Shown here: positions 11,701-23,700 of the stretch, in pieces
Layout of the letters: the number at the start of each line of letters is the position of its first letter
How positions within the stretch are numbered: the stretch's first letter is position 1
Assembly: GCA_963680875.1 (NCBI GenBank)
Contig: OY804589.1
Location: 15,668,028-15,732,027 of the forward strand
Reading direction: 5' to 3'
Source of the DNA: Bathymodiolus brooksi
Lineage: Eukaryota > Mollusca > Bivalvia > Mytilida > Modiolidae
Length of the DNA: 64,000 nt
Notes under the pieces: generated by a model
What the model was told of the DNA's origin: nothing
Databases searched by the model: none
The model's input: only the letters and a program-made list of their open reading frames with translations
Translations under genes and position numbers: made by a program

Positions 11701-14700
11701 CGTCAATTCTGTCCCAGGTTGGTTTCATTCCCGTAAGTAGCTAAGGAGGACTGGCCATTTCAGCTTGTGGATTGATGAAAATGTAACGATGACGCAGAAG
11801 CCAACATGATCCCTATATAATATAGCTACTAGTAGTATCACTATGCAAGCCACAATAATTAATAGGAAACTGTTATACGAGTGACTGTGTTGAACAATAT
11901 TGACAATGTTACCTATGAACATAATGTAGAATATGTCTAATCTTTAACAAAATGAACATACTCAAATGGGTTCACAAATGAACTCGATTTCTCCAGTTTC
12001 TTCCGTTTCGTTGAAATGTGATGGCTGCTCATTTCTTCTACTCTAGAAATACCTTGGTCAAAATATCTAAATCAAAAGTACAAATATCAATCACTACAAA
12101 ATTACATTTGTCTGAAATTATCCGTTTTTGTAGTAATTTGCCTAAAAATTAAGATAATTTTACAAAAGCCTGCATGATTTTAACACAGACATGGGCCATC
12201 TGTCTACTGTTAAATTCACACACTGTGAAACATGCAAATTGCTATGGATCTTCACATTATTTCTTAAAAATCTTGTTTATAAATCATACTTACAAGATCC
12301 AAACTAAAAAAGGGCAAAGTGTGGCGTATCCTCTCGCCTAAAAATTTGACACGGTGACCTTGGCCTTTGACTTTGAAAATCAGTAGGGTTCCAGATTCTC
12401 TTAAGGACTAAGTATATACCAAGTTTGGTCAAAATCCATTGAAGGATGTTGATTGTAGAGTGTTCACAAGGATGTTACGCAGTAAAAAATTGACCCTGTG
12501 ACCTTTACCTTTGACCTTGTAAATCATTAGGGTTTCAAATTATCTTAAGGACTAAGTATGTACCAAGTTTGGTCAAAATCCATTGAAGGATGTTGATTCT
12601 AGAGTGTTCACAAGGATGTGACGGACGGACAGACGGTAGCGTTACTATATCCCTTCGCAACTTCGTTGGCGAGGGGATAAAAAGCAGTTCAAATGACAAT
12701 TCTTTAAATAGAAAGCCTTTATATGAAAATTACATATTGATTTCCTTCTATCATGTCTATGTTGATAATTCTAAGATAGTAGAGTATAATTTTGGCTCCC
12801 TGAACTAAAAATTATGTCCAAAATTGTTGAAATCTAGTAAAAAACTAGTTAATGTAATGATTTTAGAATAGTCAAGAAATAAACTTGGTTTGCATAAGGA
12901 AATTGAAAACGATTTTCATTTAGTCATAGTCTAAAATATGCAGTTCAGGACATTTCAGTAAAATTTTATAGTCACATATATAGAAAAGTTTCTGAAACTT
13001 GCAAATTTCTATGAATCTTCATAATATTTTTTAAAAACCTTGTTTATGTATCATACTTACAGGATCCACACTAACAATGCTACTGAAATGACACCTATTT
13101 AAATGGAAAGCTTTTTATATAAAAGATACACACTGATTTTCCACTATGGTGATAATTCACAGACAGGAAGATATAATTTTGGCTCCCATAACAAAGTTTT
13201 GTGTTCAAACTTGTTGAAAAGTACTTTTAACCTTATTTATGTAATGTATTTCCAGTACCCAAGATATAAACTTGTTTGCATAAAGGAATTGAAAATGATT
13301 TTCATTTAGCCATGGTCTAAAATATGCATTTTAGGACATTTCTGAAATTTTCAGTAAAATTTGTAGTCAGATATAAAAAACGTTCTGAAACTTGAAAATT
13401 TCAATGGATATTCATATCATTTCTTCAAAACCTTGTTTATAATTATATATTATACTTACAGGATCCAAACTAAAAGTGCAATTGAAATGAAGCTTCTTTA
13501 AATAGAAAGCTTTTATTTGAAAAAATACATACTGATTTTCCATTATAGTGATAATTCGCACAAAGTAAGGTATATACTTTTGGTTCCCAAAACTAAGTTT
13601 CATGTCCAAGTTCTTGAAATTTGATAAAATTAAAAGCCTAATTATATGTTGTATATCAAAGAAATAAATTTGCTTGAATAAAAAGAACTTTATAGGGTTT
13701 TCATTAAGCCATGTACTGGTTTAATTCTTGCATTAAAAATGAATTGATTCGATATTTTTTTTTAAATTGATAATAATAAACTGCATTGCCATTGATATCA
13801 TTTTTGCACTCCCATTTCCCCTTTGCTGGCCTCTTAAAATATGTGTTTGTTTACCTCGAAAATACGGCCGTTTTATGCTACTCATTGACAATAATTTGCT
13901 GTTGCCAGGTGCAAAATTACATATATTGATTAATATCTACCGAAAATGATCATAGGCATCATCATATATTCATACAATATGAAAAACGATTGAGAAAAGA
14001 AGGCAACATGCTCGGCTTACCTATCAACAATAATCAAGCACTTCCTTGAGTTCACTCCATCCAACGGCAACGGTCCAACTGATCCCCTACATATATCCTG
14101 CATTTGTTCTATTTGGAAGATACTTCACTTCTATTCCTCTTTATCTCTGAATCCGTCAAAGTCCGCTTTCTTCCACGCGTTGACAGTTTCTCTTTTGCCC
14201 AAGAACCACATGTTGTTTATTGTTTCTAAACATTGTGCATGCTCAAGACGTGTTCACATAGAAGGCCATATGAATAGATTTTAATATTGTCATCCAGACA
14301 ATAATTCTGATAACGATAGTATTGGGTCTTTCTTGTCAAAAAATTGTATCTTTTGCAACATAACTCGGTGTTAATCTTCATTTTATGAAGGTCAGTACGG
14401 AAATCGACAATAATTTGGGGTATGAAAAAATTACGCAGCTGGTAGACAATATCCCTTTAATGCATGACTAAATATCACATAGATGTTAAATATCTTAGCG
14501 TATTAAGTTCGTATGGTTATGATTATGGTGCTTAGCGCCACGTTAAGCAATATTCCAGTTATTTCGCGGCGGTAGGTGTTATTGGTGGAGGAAACCGGAG
14601 TACAAAGAGAAAACCAACAACCTGTCGCAAAACACTGACAAATTTAATAACACAAAAGGTTGCATTGTGGATACCACCCTATCAACGGGATTCAAACTTT

Positions 14701-17700
14701 AGTGGCGAAAGGCAGTTATTGCACAGGTATTTGTAGATCCAACTATCATAAAATCACGACCACGACGGCTCCATGTATGTAATATAATAAGTATATACTG
14801 GTAGAGATGCTATGTAAATGATGTAAAAATATTACAACTAGGTTTCTCCTTCCTCAGGCATGGAGGTTAACTTTAACCGATATCCGCTATATTATTTACG
14901 CCCGTTGGTCTACTTGCAGCTACATACTTTAAATTGTTTGTATTTGCAATCCCATACATAGTATGCATAGTATTATACGTTTTAGAATCTATCTCATGTT
15001 TGTTTCATTACATCAGTCGATCTGACAATGTTTCCTTTTGTCGTTTTTCTTGTGGCCATTGTGTCATCTGCCCTTCTTCAATTTACGGATTCTGATTACC
15101 TTTTGGTATCTTCAAACTCTTCTTATAACAGTTGTAAATATGACACATATTTGTTTAATGAATCACGAGTGAGAAAAAATATTACTTAACGCCTGTTAAT
15201 TCATACACAATTTCTCTTTGTTTCAATGAATATTTAAAATACAAATAGACTGCTAAGTTGACTTACACACATCCCTTCTCTCCAATTGAATCTTTGTAGC
15301 ATGTTCCATGATCACACCACTTCGATTTGTCCTTACATTTCTGTACACACAGATTGTTAACGATGATGTACTCATCACTTCCACATGTGTTTTTTGCTTT
15401 ATTCTCTTCGATTTGTTTGAAAGCTGGAAATTAAACAGTAATCACCGAAAATTTATTAAGCGCATCTTTACATATACGATACGAAGGATAATACAGTTTG
15501 CAGCTGTGATCAACATGTTTACATTTTCAAAACTGGGGTAAAAATATTTGCATGTATATGAAGATTCACACACGCGTATTTCCGGACAAATTGTTTACAT
15601 CATTCAGGGTGAGCTCGAATATTTAAAGTATCTTTGCACATACATACATTAAAATATTAAAGTTGTTTCTATATATACTTATTTTCCGGAAAAAATACTG
15701 AAGATTGCTTTCTATTTACATTGATTTTTAGTAAAAAAGTTGATTTCCGGTGATGTCATTTCCAAGGAACTTATAGATTCAAAATGCCGTCAAATTAAAA
15801 AATGTCAGAAACACAGTCGCAGTTTGTCGAGTAACTTTCAGAGTGAAAACCTGGAGGTCAGTAGATTTTGATTTATTATATCTGCCCTTCCATGTGAATA
15901 ATAAGATTATAGATATAATGAAAAAAATTGTAAACTAACGATTGAAATATTATTGCTGATTTCTTGGGACCTGGTAATGATGTTACTAGCGTTGTGTTGG
16001 CAACTTTTCGATAACATACTATTGCTTATATGTTTTGCTCGAAATGTACAACTCATGGTATCTCGCATCTCTGTATTTTCCTTTGATTTTGGTCTGAGAA
16101 ATCCATTGACGCAAGATATATCAACGACAATATAAATACATTTGTCCAAATAACTTGATGATACCATTTGACATTTCGCCTATTGTGTTTTTAGTTTTGT
16201 TTATATTTATCATGTGTCTGGTGTGCCCAATGTTGCCAGTTCCTCTAGATTGTTTTTCGTTGATTGTCCCTTCGGTTTTCATGAACGTGTATTGTAAAAA
16301 AATGAATTTGTATTCAACACCGACTTGTGTTCTCCAGTATATAGTTTAGGTACTGACGTGATTTATAAGATATATGTTTTTTTATCGAAATTTCCGTGTC
16401 GCTCATCTTTTTAGTTTTTTGTGTTGTGTTTTGTTTGTCTTCGTACTGTTTTACGTATCCACTATTGCCAGTTTCCTTGGATTTCCCATTCTTGATTGCC
16501 CCTATAGGTTTCTCTAACGTTTATTTAGAGTTTCTAGGTCATGTGATTATTAATAAAATTAAGGTTCGCCTCCCTCAGGCATGTGCGACCTAGCTGAATT
16601 TTGCTATCCTGTTTAGGTTCTTTAGTGTGTTGTTCTCAAAGACTTTTAAGTGAATGAGCTTTCAAATATTTTGGCTTTGGGCATACCTGATAAATATATT
16701 TCAGGTTATTCCAGAACCACATTCTTGATATCTACGTTTCTATTAAGCTTAATTCGTACCCACCATCGACTCATGTTCTCAGTGTTCTGCTGTATGTAGC
16801 TTAGGCTTAACTTTAACTCATCGCCCACTAATGTATCATTGAATTCAGTTCTGTTTACTTTGAGCTTTGATATAACCCACCTTTATCTATTGTTGTTATT
16901 GTGTTCTGCTCAATGTACTTTGATATAACCCACCTTCAGCTAATGTTGTTATTGTGTTCCGCTCAATGTACTTTGGGGTCAACGAATGGTTCCCAAGGGA
17001 GCCATTTTCAGACAATTCTTTCGTTTTCTGTAGTATTTTATCTCCAAGTCTTTTCGTTGAAGTGGATTTTTCATATGGTTTCATATTCATGAAAAAGTGT
17101 GGTAGTATACTACCTTGGCTATAGAGAAAGTTAAGAAATATAAATAGCATAAACAAATGCTGAAATGTTCAGCTCAAAGAAATTGCCGTATACAAAGAAA
17201 AATTAAAATGATAATATTATATATATGACAACTTTTTTTCACGAAGATTCCACAAATGATGCATAAACAGCTTCACCCCGTCACCTGTTATTGAAGTGCC
17301 TGTACCAAGTCAGGGTAGTATGCGGTCATGTATATGTCATGTAGGGGTATCGATTTTGCCTCTGTTTTCAAAATGGTTCGCTAATATTTTGGAACTTTTG
17401 CGACTGTGTGGTATTTTTTCTGCATTTTATATTTTTTGTTTAGTTACATATTAGAATGCTATTCGATTGATAACATAAACGAATTGTTTTGATTGTTTCA
17501 TTGAGCTTGGTGATGAAACGAGGTTATATTATCTAGTAAACTATATCTGACAAATGATTTTAAAAGTCATTTGATATCTCTATTTGTAACGCATTATACA
17601 ACTAATACGTTAGAAATAAACTGAATTATGCACAAAAGCAAAATGAATAAAAAAAAACAATATGATAACTTGCCCAATTCTCTGTGTGTCGCTGGACCAA

Positions 17701-20700
17701 TCATATACAGAATACATGTACCACTTGGATTTTTTGGGGGTGTATTTTTTTACGGATTTATTTATTCTTCATGTTGGTTTTGCTTTGTTTTATTTTTGGC
17801 ATTGGTTCGTTTTTCTAAATGTTGTGCTCCTACATTTAACCGACATCTACTTTATGCAGTTCTAATGACTGGCACTTCCAACAAATTACAAATAATGCTT
17901 ACAATTAAAATCCATTAAACGAAAATGCCCTTTTGGCTTTATATTAATTTAAAAATGTAAATATTGATTACCTAAAACTATATACTGTGACATTTTCAAA
18001 ACCATCAATCTTGTTATACACTTGTTTCAACTGAAAAATTTACCAGTAAATAGACTTTCATAAATATGTAAGTATTTGTATAAAGATATACAAATACAAT
18101 ACACATGATTTCTAATATCACCCTAAGCTAGCAACTGTTTGGAAGGAAAATGATGCATCACTATATATTTCCAGCTCACCTTATGAACACAGGTGGTCAT
18201 CCTGACCCACGATAAAAATAGAATATTGTTGAAAGTGACATAAAACATAAAAGTTATTCTTAATCAACCCTGATATTTACTCTCTAATAGTTTTAATCAA
18301 TACATGCTGAATTAGGATAATTGTCAACTACATCTTTATTCGCGCCCAAAGATTTTGAATTATGCGGATTTCCGTTCTGTTGACTATAAGCTTACCTAAT
18401 GACAGTATTTCTGAAACGCGCCGTGCGCATTTATTTAGATATTTGCGTTTTCATTATTATCACTAGGTCGATACATTGTATCTCTGCTGGTTGACTATTA
18501 GCCCCCGAGGGTATCATCATCTGCCTAGTGGACATGGTTTATCAGATATATCTATGTTTGCCGTTTAAGTCATCACATTGAAAGTTTTACTGTCGCCACA
18601 TTAACGTGGCTAACCGTTACGGAATATCTGGGTCACAAATGACAACGGATATATTCCACTTGTCGTAAGCACTTATCGGTCCTTCCATCATTCATAACAT
18701 CACCGTTGTTTGTAAACAAGAATAACACGACGGCTGCGAATAGTGGAGCAGGCACTGCCTACCCCTACGTTCACCCATAGTGAGGTTCTTGTTGCTTAAT
18801 CTTTAGTTTTCTGTGTAGTGTTTTGTATTTCATTCTTTGCCCTTGTTTTCCTTTTTCTTGGCGTTGCATACCGGTAGTTTGTCCTTCGTTCAACGGGTTC
18901 TTATTACCCCTTTGGTATTTTCAAACTTTTCTTTCAAATTATTTACTAAAGAGGACCTGAAGTTATGTAAAGGACATAAACACTGGACGTACTGACAAAG
19001 GTAAATCTTAAAGCTCCGATGCCTACCATCGAATGCATTAAAACAGCAAAGCAAACTAGTAATTACCTAAAACTGAAAGACGTTCTTGATATTAAAATAA
19101 CATCAACATACTAGCCAATTTTACCTGGTCTGTTTATGAGCTTTTCATTTTATTGCTCCAAAAGATGCAATCAACTCAGACATGGTAAGGTCAATATAAG
19201 GATACAGTGGTGTGTTATATGTATGTGATCCTTTGTGTTCAATGGTTTAAGGTGAAATATGGTTGTTCGTGTTGTTGATATTAGTAGAATTGTTGACCAT
19301 CACTATTTAAACTTTCTTTAGGTGATTAGGTGAGATGTGATTGTTCGTTTTGTTGATATTAGTGGAATTTTTGACCATAACTGTTTAAACTTTCTTTTCA
19401 TAAACATTATATATTTTAGCAATCCCCATATCTTCAGAGCGAATAGCGAAAGTGTACTAATACAAAACGAAGTTTAATATTTAATTGACACAAACACACT
19501 AATGAATAAAGATAACAATATAATACAAATATAGGTAAACATATTATGGACACTCTGACCTCTGAAAATAATATCTTAAATAAAGTAAGCACTTTTTTCT
19601 CTCAAAATGTCCTTAACTGAACATCAAAACCAGGAAATTTCTAAATCTATGCAATTTATAGCGAAATATAATAATTGAATTCAGTATACATGTAAGAACT
19701 TACGAGCCCCTCCATCTTAACTTTGTAGTCACGAAACTGTTTGGTTGAATTATTTCCAAGCTGATCTTTCCAAGTCTCGTTTAATGAAATATTGAGGTAA
19801 ATTCTAAGAACAATTCCTGAAATAGAATATAAATATAACTAGTATTTTAGTGAAATGAAAGCCATTCAAGAAAACAGTCAATTGTTTTGAATAGCAATTT
19901 CAAGAAATGTTATAGGAATGATTGAAATTATGTGAGTTCGGGTTTCCCACAATTCAATAATTATTGTTTCATATTGCAGGACTACCAGAAAATTCTTGCA
20001 GTTGGAATTTGGTCTATTCTTCATTGCAATGTTGGTTTGAGAACAATTTCTGTGTACACTTTAATATATTATTACACTACGATATCTGTGAGCAATTCTC
20101 ATTCTTATTCTAGATATAGAAAAAATATTGAACTATTAGACTATAATCTTTTATAAACCTTACCTTTCTGTGGCGTCTTTGAAAATGGTTTCTTCGTTGT
20201 TGTAATAGCATTAGACGAAGATACAGTAGCAATTGTTGATGTAATGTCTGCCGCATCATTAGTTGTTGGTTTTGTTGATGGTACTGAAGTAACTTTTGGT
20301 GTAGTCATTGTTGCAGCATTAGTTGTTGGCTTTGTTGATGGGACTGAAGTAACTTTTGGTCTAGTCACTGTTGCAGCATTAGTTGTTGGTTTTGTTGATG
20401 GCACTGAAGTAACTGTTGGTGTAGTCACTGCTGCAGCATTAGTTGTTGGCTTTGTTGATGGGACTGAAGTAACTGTTGGCGTAGTCACTGCTGCAGCATT
20501 AGTTGTTGGCTTTGTTGATGGGACTGAAGTAACTGTTGGCGTAGTCACTGCTGCAGCATTAGTTGTTGGCTTTGTTGATGGGACTGAAGTAACTATTGGT
20601 GTAGTCACTGCTGCAGAATTAGTTGTTGGCTTTGTTGAAGGAACTGAAGTAACTGTTGGTGTAGTCAATGCTGCAGCATTAGTTGTTGGCTTTGTTGATG

Positions 20701-23700
20701 GTACTGAAGTAACTTTTGGTGTAGTCAGTGCTGCAGCACTAGTTGTTGATTTTGTTGATGGGACTGAAGTAACTGTTGGTGTAGTCACTGCTGCAGCATT
20801 AGTTGTTGGCTTTGTTGATGGGACTGAAGTAACTGTTGGTGTAGTCACTGATGCAGCATTAGTTGTTGGCTTTGTTGATGGGACTGAAGTAACTGTTGGT
20901 GTAGTCACTGATGCAGCATTAGTTGTTGGCTTTGTTGATGGGACTGAAGTAACTTTTGGTGTAGTCACTGATGCAGCATTAGTTGTTGGCTTTGTTGAAG
21001 GAACTGAAGTAACTGTTGGTGTAGTCACTGTTGCAGCATTAGTTGTTGGCTTTGTTGATGGGACTGAAGTAACTGTTGGTGAAGTCACTGCTGCAGCATT
21101 AGTTGTTGGCTTTGTTGATGGGACTGAAGTAACTGTTGGTGTAGTCACTGTTGCAGCATTAGTTGTTGGCTTTGTTGATGGGACTGAAGTAACCTTTGGT
21201 GTAGTCACTGTTGCAGCATTAGTTGTTGGCTTTGTTGATGGGACTGAAGTAACTGTTGGTGTAGTCACTGCTGCAGCATTAGTTGTTGGTTTTGTTGATG
21301 GGACTGAAGTAACTTTTGGTGTAGTCACTGCTGCGGCATTAGTTGTTGGCTTTGTTGATGGGACTGACGTAACTGTTGGTGAAGTCACTGCTGCAGCATT
21401 AGTTGTTGGCTTTGTTGATGGGACTGAAGTAACTGTTGGTGTAGTCACTGTTGCAGCATTAGTTGTTGGCTTTGTTGATGGGACTGAAGTAACTGTTGGT
21501 GTAGTCACTGTTGTAGCATTAGTTGTTGACTTTGTTGATGGGACTGAAGTAACTGTTGGTGAAGTCACTGCTGCAGCATTAGTTGTTGGCTTTGTTGATG
21601 GGACTGAAGTAACTGTTGGTGTAGTCACTGTTGCAGCATTAGTTGTTGGCTTTGTTGATGGGACTGAAGTAACTTTTGGTGTAGTCACTGCTGCGGCATT
21701 AGTTGTGGTGGTAGATGTCGTACTAACTGGAGTTGTGGCAGTAGGGGTTGTAGGAACTGGAGTTGTGGTGGTAGGTGGTGTAGGAACTGGTGTTGTAGTA
21801 ACTGGAGTTGTGGTAGTATGTGGCGTAGTAACTGGAGTTGTGGTAGTAGGTGTTGTAGGAACTTGAATTGTGGTAGTAGGTGTTGTAGTAGCTTGAGTTG
21901 TGGTAGTAGGTGTTGTAGTGGCTTTAGTTGTGGTAGTAGGGGTTATAGGAACTGGAGTTGTGGTGGTAGGTGTTGTAGGAACTGGTGTTGTAGTAACTGG
22001 AGTTGTGGTAGTATGTGTCGTAGTAATTGGAGTTGTGGTAGTATGTGTTGTAGGAACTTGAATTGTGGTAGTAGGTGTTGTAATAGCTTGAGTTGTGGTA
22101 GTAGGTGTTGTAGTAGCTTTAGTTGTGGTAGTAGGTGTTGTAGGAACTGGCGATGTGGTGGTAGGTGTTGTAGGAACTGGAGTTGTGGTCGTAGGTGTCG
22201 TAGTAACTGGAGTTGTGGTAGTAGGTGTTGTAGTAACTTGAGTTGTGGTAGTAGGTGTTGTAGGAACTTGCGTTGTGGTAATAGGTGTTGTAGTAACTTG
22301 ACTTGTAGTGATAGGTGTTGTTGGAACTTGAATTGTGGTAGTAGGTGTTGTAGTAACTTGAGTTGTGGTAATAGGTGTTGTAGGAACTTGAGTAGTGGTA
22401 GTAGGTGTTGTAGGAACTGGAGTTGTGGTGGTAGGTGTTGTAGGAACTGGAGTTGTGGCATTATGTTTTGTAGGAACTGGAGTTGTGGTAGTAGGTGTTG
22501 TAGGAACTGGAGTTGTGGCATTAGGTATTGTAGGAGCTGGAGTTGTGGTAGTAGGTGTTGTAGTAACTGTAGTAACTGGAGTTGTGGTAGTAGGTGTTGT
22601 AGGAACTGGAGTTGTGGTAGTAGGTGGTGTATTAACTGGAGTTGTGGTAGTAGGTGCTGTATTAACTGGAGTTGTGGTAATAGGTGTTGTAGGAACTTGA
22701 GTAGTGGTAGTAGGTGTTGTAGGAACTGGAGTTGTGGTGGTAGGTGTTGTAGGAACTGGAGTTGTGGCATTATATTTTGTAGGAACTGGAGTTGTGGTAG
22801 TAGGTGTTGTAGGAACTGGAGTTGTGGCATTCGGTATTGTAGGAGCTGGAGTTGTGGTGGTAGGTGTTGTAGGAGCTGGAGTTGTTGTGGTAGGTGTTGT
22901 AGGAAATGGTTTTGTAGTGGTAGGAGTTGTGGGAACAGGAGTTGTGCTGGTAGGTGTTATTGTTTTATTTTTTGTTGCTGACTTGGGTGTTGTTGCGGAT
23001 AAAGGTATGGTTTTAGTTGCTTTTGACGAAGCTACATTGCTATGTTCTGTACTGTGTGCCTTTACTGCAAAAAAAATTTAATATTAAGCTCTGCGATATA
23101 CACATATATACAGTGGATAGAAATAAATCATTGATGTGCAACACTGCTGGGTGCTTAGCGCCACTTTCAACACTATTTAAGTTATATCGTTTCCGTCAGT
23201 TTTATTGGTGGATGAAACCGGAGTAACCGGAGAAAACCACTGACCTGTCGCAAGTCACTAACAAACTTTATCACATACTGTTGTATTCTCTACATTGTCA
23301 TATTCGTTTATTTTTGTACTATTTAACACCTATCAGTACCCAGTACCGATATTCAGAACTCAAGCCTAGTATATACAATTCTGACTGGATCGGGTCTTAA
23401 GTAAAACTCATCCGACTGAAAGAAAATGCAAAATACTCAATATTGTTAATACCATTATATAAGACGAGTTTGAAGATACCAAAGGAAACAATCAGAAGTC
23501 GTAAATCTAAGAACGACGGAAACACAATGACTGAAGGAAACATGACAAATGGAGAAACAATGGTCAACAACACATTACACATAAAACTAAAGATCGAGTA
23601 TCGCAAACACCAGGAGTGAATTCATGTGCTCCGGAAGGGTAAGCAGTTCCTGCTTCACTAGTGGCACGTGTCGTGTTGTATCAATTAAAAAATTGCACTA

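Larger units (their letters stand above)
6861..14456. mobile_element. 7.6-kb TTAA-flanked DNA transposon (Kolobok-like ends) in gene A intron 6
   Basis: The ends are inverted repeats of about 91 bp (6861-6952 and 14366-14456) beginning AGGGATATTGTCTACCAGCT. Both flanks carry TTAA (6857-6860 and 14457-14460). Gene B has the uninterrupted site with a single TTAA near 44797. A TTAA duplication fits piggyBac and Kolobok elements; an A-G-G start fits the purine-purine-G ends reported for Kolobok better than the C-C-Y ends of piggyBac. No intact transposase is seen. The inside holds broken exon-like pieces, a fold-back repeat and nested repeats, so it is either a composite non-autonomous element or an old autonomous copy. 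Confidence 0.75.

Noticed and set aside
11725..11922. Minus-strand membrane-helix-like frame inside the transposon
   Set aside because: The hydrophobic stretch is short, has no clear splice context and could be chance in AT-rich DNA.
15907..16167. Open frame reading [20 protein letters not shown] in gene A intron 5
   Set aside because: It is disrupted in the gene B copy, has no splice-phase fit with exons 5 and 6, and no family features.
17628..17918. Hydrophobic plus-strand frame in gene A intron 4
   Set aside because: AT-rich, T-run-derived hydrophobicity. The frame is not preserved in the gene B copy near 49670-49950.
20244..22981. Plus-strand Val/Gly-rich and Cys-rich open frames over gene A exon 2
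   Set aside because: Shadows of the 60-bp and 30-bp coding repeats. They lack starts in context and splice support.
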